Shown one piece after another: positions 54,306-64,000 of a DNA stretch of 64,000 nt. Each line of letters starts with the position of its first letter. Positions within the stretch are counted from its first letter, which is position 1. The notes under the pieces are model-generated. The model did no database searches. It had not been told where the DNA came from and saw only the letters and a program-made list of their open reading frames with translations. Position numbers and translations under genes: made by a program. The stretch is from assembly GCA_047967505.1 (NCBI GenBank), contig CM106538.1; one strand, written 5' to 3'. Origin of the DNA: Dipteris shenzhenensis (taxonomy: Eukaryota > Polypodiophyta > Polypodiopsida > Gleicheniales).

Positions 54306-54751
54306 CAGAGTTTATACCATCTAATGAGATTGAAGAGGGTCTATTTGTTGCAATCTGGGCATCTGATCCAGGTTCAGAGTTGGATGACCAAGGTGGCCCA
54401 ATTTGGGTTGCAAAGGTTGATAAGATAGAAAGGGATGACAAGGGAACTCCTATAACATTCACAACTTTATGGTATGAACCAAAGCCATTGAAAAATCTCT
54501 TGAGAAGATATACCATAAAAAAACTCTATGAGGGATGCTTGGAAAAGAAACGTGAATGGGTTCTAAATAATGAGGGATTAACAGAGGTGGAAGTTCGTAG
54601 CATTATTCATTGTTGGAAATCGAGGACACAAAGTTTTAAAAAGAAGCATGGATACAATGTTGAAAAATGTATCACAATCCCTGATCTAAGTCATGTCCAT
54701 ATTAAACATCATTTGGCAAGACGACCCATCAAGCGCAAATACATTACATGA
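54306..54751 (+). pseudogene. DUF7869-like gene, 3' part
   Basis: Continues the frame cut at 30607: codons ccc-tta-c before the element join ca-gag after it, giving KPLPEFIPSNEIEEGLF. It goes on with IWASDPGSELDDQGGPIWV, FTTLWYEPKPLKNLLRRY, REWVLNNEGLTEVEVRSII and HHLARRPIKRKYIT, ending at TGA 54749-54751. The domain with GPIWVAKV and FTTLWYEP has the look of a small beta-barrel reader (BAH- or chromo-like), but I cannot name it. This half has no internal stop. Confidence 0.7.
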
Positions 54752-55108
54752 ATCTGATGACTTTGAACGAGATTCAGATGCATAAGATAATGTTTTGTAT
54801 GCTTTTTTCCATACAAATGGTGTATCTATACACCACCAATAAGATAATGTATTGTATGCTTTGTTTTTTAAAAAAAGGGTGTATCTATACACTTATATAT
54901 TGAATTCAACAAACTCTTTTTTTTCAAAAAAATGGTGTATCTATACACCACTTATATGTTGAATTCAACAAAATAGTACATGCACATGAGTCAGCTGTAT
55001 CTTTTGATCCTTTGAGCTTTGAGTTTTGGTGATATTTCACTCTATTGTGGCATACACATTTGGGTGCACTTGGAATTTTGTGTGATTCTATCTTGCAGGC
55101 ACTAGCAT
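54752..55108. other. Repeated ggtgtatctatacacc words; no gene
   Basis: Three copies of ggtgtatctatacac(c) at about 54819, 54879 and 54932 within AT-rich text (ataagataatgtattgtatgc and ttgaattcaacaaa are also repeated). It may be a small MITE-like or tandem structure after the DUF7869-like gene. Confidence 0.6.
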
Positions 55109-55132
55109 TTGGGATTTTGCTTTATTTGCATC

Positions 55133-55912
55133 ATGGCATCCTCTTCCATGTCTGAAAAGGAGTTTTTCAGCATTAAAAAGTTTGATGGGACAAACTTTTC
55201 TTTGTGGAAAGAACAGATAAGGGATGTGCTTATTCAAAAGAAGCAGATAAAACCCTTGCAAGGGATTGCAGCTAAGCCTGCAGCTATGTCCACAGATGAA
55301 TGGAATGAGTTGGATGCATTGGCAAAGTCTACCATTAGACTTCATCTTGGGGAGACACTTTATTTCACAGTAGTCACTGAAAAGAATACGGAAGCTTTAT
55401 GGAAAAAGCTGTGTGCTACATATGAGAAAGAGACTGCCTCAAACAAAGTCTATCTCATGAAGAGATTGTTTGAGCTGCACATGAAGGAGGGAGTATCCAT
55501 AGCTTTGCACTTGAATGAATTTAATGTCATTCAAGCTCAAAAGCTGAATTTCGATGCGGAAATGAGGGCAATATTTCTCTTATGCTCATTACCATCCTCA
55601 TGGGATACTTTCTGTACTACTATCAGTAACTCTGCACCTGGTGGAGTATTGAACTTTGATGATGTGGTTGGTAGCTTGTTGGCCGAGGAGATTAGACGGA
55701 AGTCAATGGAAGGCAAAAAGCAGGATGCAGCCTTAAATGTACAAAGGGGCAGATCACAATCCAGGGGGAAGATTCAAGAAAGAGGAAAGTCCCGTAGCAA
55801 ATCCAGGGCACAAAACATTGAGTGTCACTATTGTGGCAAGAAGGGCCACATGAAAAAGGATTGCTACAAGCTTAAAAGAGAGCAAAAGGATAAGAAAAAG
55901 AATGCAAATTAG
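55133..55912 (+). CDS. Copia-type gag (Copia-5), open
   Basis: ATG at 55133 (MASSSMSEKEFFSIKKFDGT), 259 codons to TAG 55910-55912. Contains NFSLWKEQIRDVLIQKKQI, WKKLCATYEKETASNKVYLM, LHMKEGVSIALHLNEFNVI and IFLLCSLPSSWDTFCTTI, the UBN2/gag family, then a basic SQSRGKIQERGKSRSKSRAQ segment and zinc knuckle CHYCGKKGHMKKDC near residue 233. After the stop the frame still reads WILDSSALFHV, the start of the protease, until about 56100. There is no LTR in view and the rest of pol is missing, so the element is a remnant even though gag is intact. Confidence 0.8.
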   Translation: MASSSMSEKEFFSIKKFDGTNFSLWKEQIRDVLIQKKQIKPLQGIAAKPAAMSTDEWNELDALAKSTIRLHLGETLYFTVVTEKNTEALWKKLCATYEKETASNKVYLMKRLFELHMKEGVSIALHLNEFNVIQAQKLNFDAEMRAIFLLCSLPSSWDTFCTTISNSAPGGVLNFDDVVGSLLAEEIRRKSMEGKKQDAALNVQRGRSQSRGKIQERGKSRSKSRAQNIECHYCGKKGHMKKDCYKLKREQKDKKKNAN

Positions 55913-56095
55913 GGTGCAAATTAAAAGGAAGAGAGTCCAAGGGAGGCCAAAGGAAAAGTGAAGATCAAGGGGATCAATGCAGTCACACATGATAGTGACA
56001 ATGACATTCTCTTCATGTCTAGTTTATCTGCAGAGTGGCTTACCACTTCAGATGATGCATATTCCAAGGATTGGATTTTGGATTCTAGTGCTTTA

Positions 56096-56195
56096 TTCCA
56101 TGTTATACATCATTGTGGCCACTGATTACTTTACAAAATGGGCTGAAGCCAAAGCAGTCAGAAAGAAAGATGCCAGAAGCACAAGTCCCATCTAT
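56096..56195 (+). pseudogene. Ty3/gypsy integrase scrap joined to copia protease
   Basis: The frame around 56100-56190 reads YIIVATDYFTKWAEAKAVRK and KDARSTS, a gypsy integrase block, directly after the copia protease text ending near 56100. It matches the relic at 9.4 kb better preserved. The change of element type happens within a few bases. Confidence 0.75.
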
Positions 56196-56199
56196 GCTA

Positions 56200-56648
56200 C
56201 ATTGTGCACCCGAATCCTATAGGTATTTCTAAGAGTGTGAAGACCTCCATTTCTGATTTCTTTACACCCCTTATTAGATAGGAAGAGGGGGGTAGGGCTC
56301 AGTGTGCCATAGATCCCTATTTTCTCATTATTGATCTTGGATCCCGAAGCCATGCAAAAGGTGTTTAGACATTTGAGTGTGCCCTAAATAGAGTTAGTGC
56401 CACATAAGCACAAAGGCCTTTACTAAGCATAATGTGTTTGTAGCGTATGAACAGCCTCATCATCAATTGCCCCTCTTCTTCATAAAAACTTCGACAAGCC
56501 TTAACTTGCAATCCAAGAGGAATTTGCACATGCTCCAAAGAGAAAAAATAATTGGTTCTGAGTTCTACGTGCTTGTCAACTCAGATTTTCTATATGCAAT
56601 TAGACACTGCCAGATTTGAAAGTTTCTTCAACTGGTAAGAGCTTTGCA
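56200..56648. other. No gene recognised
   Basis: Sequence between the gypsy scrap and the next gag; frames without motifs. Confidence 0.5.
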
Positions 56649-57386
56649 ATGGCGATATGCACCCCAACTATTGAGAAGTTCACTAGGGAAGGGTTTCACA
56701 TGTGGTCTACACAAATGAGGTATCTCCTAATGCATCAAAAGCTTTGGAAGACTGTAAAAGAAGACATACACACTGCACAAAATGATGCCTGGAAGGAAAA
56801 AGATAAAGCAACACTATCAGTCATTGGTTTGCACTTGGGTCCGGGTCCAAACATAATTCATCATATAGACTCCAAGGATGCATGGGATGACTTGAGCACA
56901 ATGTTTGCTACAAAAGCCCAAAACCATGAAATTCATCTTAAGATTGAATTCTATAGTTTGCACATGGGCTTCAATGAATCCATGGCACAATTTGTCAACA
57001 AAATCAAAAGCATTATGACCCAACTAGAAGACATAAATGCAAAAGTAGGGGACAAAGATGCACTTGCAGTTCTCCTTAAAAGCATGCCTGCAAAGTACAG
57101 CTCACTAACAACCACTTTGAAGAATTTTCGAGATCCAAAGTTTGAGGAATTTGTATCTTCTTATCTTGAAAAAGAAAGAGAGTTGAAGTCATCAACATCA
57201 ACATCGACATCTACATCAACACGCAACAGCTATAATGAAGAACAAACACTGTTCAATAAAAATTCAACGAAGTGCTGCCATTGCGGAAGGATGGGTCACT
57301 ATCAAACTGAGTGCAGACTGAAGAACAAACTTGAAAGTGACACCATTGCAAGAAGCTGGGACACAAGGAAGAAGATTGCAGATTGA
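56649..57386 (+). CDS. Copia-type gag of a probable gag-only element
   Basis: ATG at 56649 (MAICTPTIEKFTREGFHMWS), 245 codons. Text of the gag_polypeptide family: MRYLLMHQKLWKTVKED, VIGLHLGPGPNIIHHI, KDAWDDLSTMFATKAQ and EFYSLHMGFNESMAQFVNKI. A Ser/Thr repeat follows and then zinc knuckle CCHCGRMGHYQTEC near residue 216. The following 220 bases carry no protease or pol, and then an LTR-like sequence begins at 57613 behind a purine tract. This is the layout of TR-GAG type non-autonomous retrotransposons. The 5' LTR was not found. Confidence 0.65.
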   Translation: MAICTPTIEKFTREGFHMWSTQMRYLLMHQKLWKTVKEDIHTAQNDAWKEKDKATLSVIGLHLGPGPNIIHHIDSKDAWDDLSTMFATKAQNHEIHLKIEFYSLHMGFNESMAQFVNKIKSIMTQLEDINAKVGDKDALAVLLKSMPAKYSSLTTTLKNFRDPKFEEFVSSYLEKERELKSSTSTSTSTSTRNSYNEEQTLFNKNSTKCCHCGRMGHYQTECRLKNKLESDTIARSWDTRKKIAD

Positions 57387-57612
57387 AGAACTAGCAGGTC
57401 AACTACGTGGAGTCATCATCAAGCCATGAGAAGAATGACAAGAATAACATGTATTGAGAAGCAAAAGCCTTTCCACCTTTAGCCTATATTCTTGTAGTCA
57501 AACTTGACCACCTGAAAGTAGCCATGTAAGCACCTAGTGGAGGATTTGATCTTGTAACTCACATCTTACCACCCAGTGTAGTTGTCAAAGGATCATGGCA
57601 CCAAGGGAGGTG

Positions 57613-58065
57613 TTGAGAGTTGTGGTGCCATGAGCACATGTAGAGCAAAGGTATGAGTAGAAGGCAAGCTACCACATGGCATGGAGGAGATATCCCACAT
57701 GTGAGCATGCATATGGATGTAAGTACGCACTCCTATAAAAGGAAGGTTCATTTGAAGTAATATCAATCAAGCACTTTGCACTATCTCAAGAATCTCTTTA
57801 TGAGTCCAAGCTAATCTATCTTGGAACCTAATTGACTTGAGTTATAGATCATGATCACTCTTAGGATTCATCCACCTTAGATTAATGTTGTCATTAGAGT
57901 AGATAAGGGTCCATAGTAGAGCTCGGTCCATGTGCTTTAACAAGATATACCAAATGTAACTATATCTCTATTCTTCTCCATTAATAGTACCCTCATGAAT
58001 TTGTAACCTCACTATCTCAATGATAGCTATTTGGGAAAACCAATACAAAATGTATACCAAATACT
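57613..58065 (+). repeat. Possible 3' LTR of the gag-only element
   Basis: Purine tract caagggagg is followed by tgttgagagttgtgg. A TATA-like cctataaaagg lies about 120 bases inside, as in an LTR promoter, with tcaagcactttgcac downstream. The end is uncertain because no second copy is in the window. Confidence 0.4.
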
Positions 58066-61000
58066 TTACAAAAATATAATTTTTTTGAAGGATGGAGAAT
58101 TATGCATTTTTTAAATACAAAATCAGAACGCCCCAAAACCCCTAAAACAACTGTAAACACGGATACTTTTTGCTGACTTTTCTATATGTCTTCTTCTCAA
58201 AAAAGGGCCTCCATGGCACTTGAGCCCCCATTTTCATACGTGCTAGCATAGATGGAAACGGGGCCCAAGGCAGCCCATTCTAAGTAGACAAGCTATCAAA
58301 ACGTCGTTAGAAACTATCTGTGTTTGCAATTGTTTTTTGTTGTTCTGAGCTCATTTTTTGTGTAAAAAATGCATAATTTTCTTCATTATTCATAACATTT
58401 TGGGGTTTTATCTAGTGATTATAGCCTATAAGTCCTTTTTATATATGATGATCATTTTAACTTTTATATCACAATGGCATGAAGTTATTTGGGATATCCA
58501 TAGAGGTAGTGCCTTCATCATGTTACATGGATATAATTGATCACAAATGTGTAAGGAAAGGGAGAGACAAGTTGCTTAAGTTAAGTGGCTTATATAAGCT
58601 TGCAAATTAAAGACCCATAGAAATATTTTCTTTAGAAAAAAACATTCTAAATTACCATGGTGTTTTCACCTCTAAAACCCATTGAAGTCCAAAAGATTAC
58701 CTATATAACAGTTATTCAAAGCTCTATGATGAAGACGTAAAATAGGGAAAATCCAAGGTGATTGAAAAAGAGTAAGTGATGCACATTTATAGGTATTGGA
58801 GAATTGATTTTGAGCCCCCTCATGATTTATTTATCCTATATAAGTATTGATTTGGATTGAACTAGATGCCATGGAGACCCCTTTTCATTGATAGCTTGAG
58901 GTATAAAATGTGGAGAAGTATCATGTGTTTGATCTACTTGTATGAATTTGATCATGTGTTAGAATGTGAATTACTAACTTTTTGTGGTATGATAATCACA
59001 TGTATGCATTGATTTAATCATGTGTTTGACCATGAAGTATTAGGTTTTCATGAAGTATGTGTTTAGTCATGTGTTTTTATAGAACATGTTATGCATTTTA
59101 TTGTGATGTGCATATGGGTTTAATTATGTGTTCAATCATGAAGTAGTAGATTTAAATTGTGTTTATACTTTTCCCATTACAACATTACTTAAGTGCCAAA
59201 AAACCTCACCAAATCTGGGAGTGCCTAAAGAGCTTTCAATAGAAAGCTCACCAAAAAATCACACCCTTGTCAATATTTCATCTTGCTCCATTCTTGTGGA
59301 TCTCATCATAAGCAACCACTATGGACACTAGCAAGTACAAAGCAACACCACGAGGGTGTCCAAAAATCTACTAAAGAGACTTGTAAAGTCGGTTGTGAAG
59401 CGACGCATGGAAGCACTTCTAAGGCAGGAAGCATCCTTCCTTTGACTCGATATCTCTATGTAGCTCATTGTTGTCATACTTCCAATCACTCATGCACATA
59501 TCATGGACTTTGTATATTATATCTTACCACATCTCAAATCTTTGATTATTGTGGCTCATGACTAGATGCATGTTATCATCATGTAGGTATGATCAATCTA
59601 TAATAGGTTCTGAGGCATAGGAAGTTTCTTATGCAACTTCTCTACCACAGAGTCTTTCTTATGTAAATATTGGTAATGCCAATTTTTGAAATAGCCTTTA
59701 TCAAATACCACTTGCATGATTTGTTATGGACATGATACAACAATCTTGTATGATATATCTCATCTCATTCACATCAGATGAGGGGGGTCATTTGTGATGT
59801 AGCAAATGGACCCAAGTGCTCGATTGAGGGGCATAGTAACCTTGCTAGGAATGCAAGGGCTAGTCATTCAACTAGTTAGTTGTGTCTCAGGATGTATCTC
59901 TTGACTCACATGCATAGGAGAGATGTAGTCTTCTTGCTAGGAACATAAGGGGAATCCATTCCATTAGCTAGATTTGTCTTGGGTGTATTTTTTGACTCAC
60001 ATCCATAGGAAATACCACATCTAGGCTACAAAAACAATCAAAGAACAAGTATATCCTTTGAAACTAGCAAGTAAAGAGAAGAGAAGAGTAAGCTACTAAG
60101 CAAGAAAGAAAGAGAAACAGAGGAGAAAGCTAGCAAGTAATAAAACAAACAAAGCAAGCAAAAGGTAAGTTGCATCTTCTTCCTCGTCCTCTAGAACATT
60201 ATATTAGGGAATTGGAAATTTCGGAAATAGTTTTTGAATTCCCATTATGGTTAAGATTTGGCCACATGGTCAAATATTAATCCCTTACTTGAAGGTGGAT
60301 TCTGCCCTAAACACTATATTAAGGAATCCTACCAAGTCCCACTTTCAAATAAGATGTCAAGCTCCCAAATTATCTAATATATCTTCCCCTTCTCCTCCAT
60401 CTTAATATTCTATTCACCTCTCTTTCAAGGTACTGCATTTTCTTGCCTTGAATGGTGAGTTTCAGAGAGGAAAAGGGTTCAAAATAAACAAACATAAGGA
60501 ATCCATGGTTTTCTCTTTTATAAACATACATATCTCCTAGCATGTTTGAACACTTATCTAGAGGAATTTCATCCTTTTAGACCCAAACAATGGCGAAAAA
60601 AGGGAAGAATTCTTAGAAACAAGATTGAAACTTATTGCAAATAAAAGAGTGAACCGAGAGAAGGAAATGGCTTGTTGAAGCCCACAAACTCCTCAAGCCC
60701 TTGAACTCTTATTTCTTCTAAAAGAGGGAAGAGTGGGGGGCAAGGCAATCACTCTAAATGCATGAAACAAAGGCGGTGAACATGGGGGACGAGCATTTTC
60801 TGAGCGAAATCTTCCGAGCGTCCGAGCGAAGGAAAAAAAAAGCTTCCAACTATGCATAAATATGGCAAAAATCGATCAGAAGAAAACATAGTTTCACTTA
60901 GAAATATGCAAAGTATTATAGCAATGCCTATTTTATACAAAAATCTTTAGGTGAATCTGTAGGAATGGTGAGAGCATAATGGGATGGCTTTTGAAGAAAC

Positions 61001-61130
61001 CCACATGTAGAGTAGACTTCTCTATGAAAATTCCCTTATGATCCTTCTTACAACTTTTACTTAATAGGAGGTGACATTGAAAACCCTCTCTCAACCTATC
61101 TTCATGAAAGAGTTTCTTCAAAGAAAACTT
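58066..61130. other. No gene recognised
   Basis: AT-rich. 58930-59130 repeats the phrase atcatgtgtttgaccatgaag in variants, and 59870-60010 repeats gtctcaggatgtat...gactcacatgcatagga in two copies. Around 60790 gagcgaaa/cgagcg words recur. Frames are short and without motifs. Confidence 0.5.
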
Positions 61131-61152
61131 ATTGAAGCAAGCCATCCAGGTA

Positions 61153-61218
61153 GTTTCGCCAGCGAAACCCCTTTGAAGCAAGTCTCCCAAGGTAGTTTCG
61201 CTGGCGAAACTACCTTGG
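61153..61218. repeat. Two GTTTCGC-NN-GCGAAAC palindromes
   Basis: gtttcgccagcgaaac at 61153-61168 is a palindrome with a 2-bp centre. ccaaggtagtttcgc / gcgaaactaccttgg at 61187-61218 is a 32-bp palindrome with perfect 15-bp arms and the centre tg. The flanking ggtagtttcgc is shared by both. Confidence 0.9.
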
Positions 61219-61856
61219 ACAGCACTTTTAAAAGTGACATAACTTTCATATCCAATGTCCAAATATAGTCATTCAACCACTCAAATTGATCGGAACACCC
61301 CATTTGAGCACATCTATGGAGTTATATTTTGGAAAATCTTTCATATATAGTATTAAATATTACATGTATTTTATGAGAGTGATATATAAGCCTAAGTTAA
61401 TACTTATTTATAGTAATTTAAACTTCTTTAGAAACATGTCCATAAATATGCTATAAAAACACTAAAAAGATATTGCCATATGATATAAATGTGTTAATAA
61501 GTAATTATATATGCATAGTATTATTACATTGAGAGTGATTATGAGGAATATTTCTTAAAGGAATCAACACTTTTTTAAGATAATAACAGGGGTACAAAGG
61601 GATGTCTCTAAATAAGAAAATTATGTTGTGTAAAAATGAATGAGTGACTAGTCTGTATATTTTTATGATAAAGGGATCTAGTTCTAGTGAAAATAAAAGT
61701 GTAAAAACCATGTTTCCTAAAGAAAAACATTTTTAAAAATCTCTTGAAAAACACGCTCGGATAAACCTGCTCATAGGTTTTTGCTCGTAAAATTGACGCA
61801 TCCGTGAACATGTTCTGGTTTCATCTTTTTTTGTAGGTATCCATTAATATTTCTCT
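61219..61856. other. No gene recognised
   Basis: Strongly AT-rich; nothing recognised. Confidence 0.55.
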
Positions 61857-62275
61857 TTAAAATCATAGTTTGCATTACTGACAACTGTATTGTTGATAAT
61901 GACAAAACCAGAGCATGTGCACATAGGTAAGATTTTCTTTTTTGTTTCACCATTTCCATAAAAGACTAGCATATTTATGGTGAAGATGGTTTGTGTATAG
62001 ATGGCTAGACATAGTTCACTATCATCCAAGCAAAGCCTAATACATAGGTGCTCCAAGTGGCTTCATCAAGGATTCCTCATCCATGTACATGGTACAGGTT
62101 GCAAATGAGTTGTGAGCATTGTTTTGTGTCATAGGACATCTAAGATAACAAGGAGGTTTTGAGGGATGACTTTTAGCTTTTGGATGATGACTCACAAGTG
62201 AGTGTTTGTACAAGTGTAAAAAGTAAATGCATCAATGGGCTTCTAGCACACTTGTACCATGTGTATGTATATTAA
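61857..62275 (+). repeat. Direct repeat, first copy (about 0.4 kb)
   Basis: Contains gagcatgtgcacataggtaa, aaggtgaagatggtttgtgt-like text, atacataggtgctccaagtg and cacttgtaccatgtgtatgt. The same series recurs in order at 63175-63570 with roughly one change in six to eight bases. Confidence 0.8.
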
Positions 62276-63174
62276 ATGTGTATGATACTTAGTAGATATA
62301 TTAGTGCTAGTAAGATCAATGTGCTCACAAGTTTTGATGTATATTGGATATCATTTGCATGGTTGGCCATGCATGTTTCCTTGTATTCACCATGTATCAA
62401 GCATAATTATTTGAAAAGATGTAGCAGTGGGATTCTACCATCATAGGTGTATGTATCAGAGATGGATACAATCCTTTGAAAAGGCCTTAATGTTAATAAG
62501 ATCCATGTTCTCACAAATTTTAATGTGCATCTTTCCTTTTCTTTCACCTCTGGGGGGTCCATTGAGGGTCCCACATTGTATGTAAATGTAGCATGTGGGT
62601 TCAACAATTTTTTAAAATTTGGGTATGGAAAAAAATCATAGGCTTGTATAAAAAAAGGAGTTTTAATAATATCTCTTAAACACAACACATGTCATTATGA
62701 CAATTCATTTTCCATGGGTCATGACTATACAAAGAGGTTTTTACCCAAGACTTCATTGGACGTGCTCAATACTTTCATCTTTCAAATGACTAGAATTTGA
62801 GTGCATTGTAATTTTGGAAGGTCTTGTGAAATATATATATTTTTTTGAAATATCGATGTCAAAATAAAGTCCTATAGAGGAATTGATATAGACATAAATA
62901 TAGAATCTATATCTCATCTATATAGATACTATAGAGGATTCAAGTCCCGATGTGAATACTGATGCAACTACCATTGAAAAATCAAATCTACACTTTTCTA
63001 ATGCTCGAATATATTTTTCAAAGCTCCATCATTTGGACCCAATTAGATTTCTAGGAGAAATATAACGAAGATGGGCCTTTGGAAAATATAATGTAGATGG
63101 GCCTTTGGGTAGTAGCAAGATATACTCCTATTCCATCTTCCCTAGTCTTAACTTGCTCCCTCACTTGTTTTCTT
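62276..63174. other. No gene recognised
   Basis: Spacer between the two direct repeats. The phrase gatccatgttctcacaaattt near 62500 echoes gatcaatgtgctcacaagttt near 62310, another small duplication. Confidence 0.5.
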
Positions 63175-63570
63175 TACTAACAACTATAATGATGATTATT
63201 GATAGAAATAGAGCATGTGCACACGTATAATTTTCTTGTTTGTTTTTCCATTTTTGTAAAATACCAACATATTTAAGGTGAAGATGGTTTGTGTACAGAT
63301 GGTTAGACATAGCCCACCATCATCAAAGAAAATCTTGATACATAGGTGCTCTAAGTGGCCTCATCAAGGATTCTTTGTCCGTGTACATGGTGCAAGTTGC
63401 AAATGAGATGTCAGCATTGTTTGTGTAACAAGCCATCTAAGATTAGAAGGATATTTTGAGGGATGAAGTTGGATTCTAGATGATGACTCGGAGGTGGGTG
63501 TTTGCATAAGTGTAAAAGTGAATGCATCAATGAGATTCTACCACACTTGTACCATGTGCATGTATTAGGG
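63175..63570 (+). repeat. Direct repeat, second copy
   Basis: Partner of 61857-62275. Offset is about 1.32 kb. No coding content in either copy. Confidence 0.8.
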
Positions 63571-63659
63571 ATTTAAAAAGTACATTTTTTTAAATAAAAA
63601 TACGTAATTTTTAAATAAAGATCATGTCCTAATGCCCTAAATGCAAAAAAATGCGGTTT

Positions 63660-63965
63660 TTTACACCACCTAATGAATGGAAGACCACCACACAGTACAC
63701 ACTCTTACCACACAATACCATTATGAAAACACCACGCGGTATCTAGCCATAGCAAGTAGTATCAGTTGCCCCACACGATCCATGGCCTATACCGGCAATA
63801 ATTATTAGGACATCAATAAACACTGTCGGTAATGTTCATGTATCATGTGGTACATGTCCAATTGGCATGTGTGATAGCTTGGATCGTCCGATTGAGAAGG
63901 ATATGAAATCTTGTACATTGAGATACCGCATGGTACAGGAAGGGTATTGGCAATGCATGTGACAA
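63660..63965. repeat. Second array of TACC-NNNN-GGTA words
   Basis: Words such as ccacgcggtatctag, tatcatgtggtac and taccgcatggtac, equivalent to the array at 2490-2665. The stretch ends near the window edge. Confidence 0.5.
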
Positions 63966-64000
63966 TCTATAAAAGGACCCCGCCCCCACCACTACCGCCC

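Noticed and set aside
61118-61303. GSFAGETT-type repeated peptide on both strands
   Set aside because: It arises from the GTTTCGC/GCGAAAC palindromes and is not flanked by coding-like sequence.
1-64000. tRNA, rRNA or other structural RNA genes
   Set aside because: I looked for tRNA box A/B patterns and rRNA-like text and saw none; the tRNA-like words are LTR primer-binding sites.

Overview
The window is nuclear DNA of a land plant with a large, transposon-rich genome. The evidence is a VQ-motif regulator gene, GT-AG introns, CACTA, Mutator-like, Ty1/copia and Ty3/gypsy remains, and tRNA-Met-primed LTR elements. The species cannot be fixed from sequence alone; a seed-free plant such as a fern or lycophyte is possible, but this is a guess. 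Only two genes look like intact, non-transposon genes: a VQ-motif protein (6890-7636, +) and a ten-exon gene (10898-14745, -). In my splice model the second gene gives 957 residues, with a ParB-N-like domain near the N terminus and a methyltransferase-like domain at the C terminus.

Layout. 1-2.3 kb: decayed CACTA transposase (copy A). 2.3-6.7 kb: mostly featureless, ending in a GC-richer promoter region. 6.7-7.6 kb: the VQ gene. 9.3-9.9 kb: gypsy integrase relic. 10.9-14.8 kb: the ParB-like/methyltransferase-like gene. 15.3-16.5 kb: five long palindromes sharing one core, one of them a perfect 94-bp palindrome, just upstream of that gene. 16.5-18.3 kb: fragments of an OSCA/ERD4-like channel exon and a coiled-coil ORF. 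19.1-22.3 kb: Mutator-like transposase with three breaks. 24.3-30.6 kb: relics of a protein family with a THEDIDQIF motif (DUF7869-like) and a copia relic.

The centre of the window (29.4-54.8 kb) is a nest that can be taken apart base by base. A DUF7869-like gene is split by a CACTA element (30608-54302, TSD tac). That element carries divergent TNP2-type and TNPA-like genes. It is split by Copia-1 (36354-52039, minus strand, TSD tgagc). Copia-1 is split twice: by Copia-3 (37560-42295, plus strand, TSD ctacc) and by Copia-2 (43622-49017, minus strand, imperfect TSD gttcg/attcg). Removing the CACTA element and one TSD copy restores the outer reading frame exactly, and removing Copia-3 restores the RNase H frame of Copia-1. 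LTR divergence fits the order: Copia-2 (2 differences in 298 bp), Copia-3 (6 in 353), Copia-1 (much more).

55-58 kb holds two copia-type gag genes, one joined to a gypsy integrase scrap and one possibly a gag-only element with a 3' LTR. 58-64 kb is AT-rich and gene-poor, with a pair of GTTTCGC/GCGAAAC palindromes, a diverged 0.4-kb direct repeat pair, and arrays of TACC-GGTA words that also occur near 2.5 kb.
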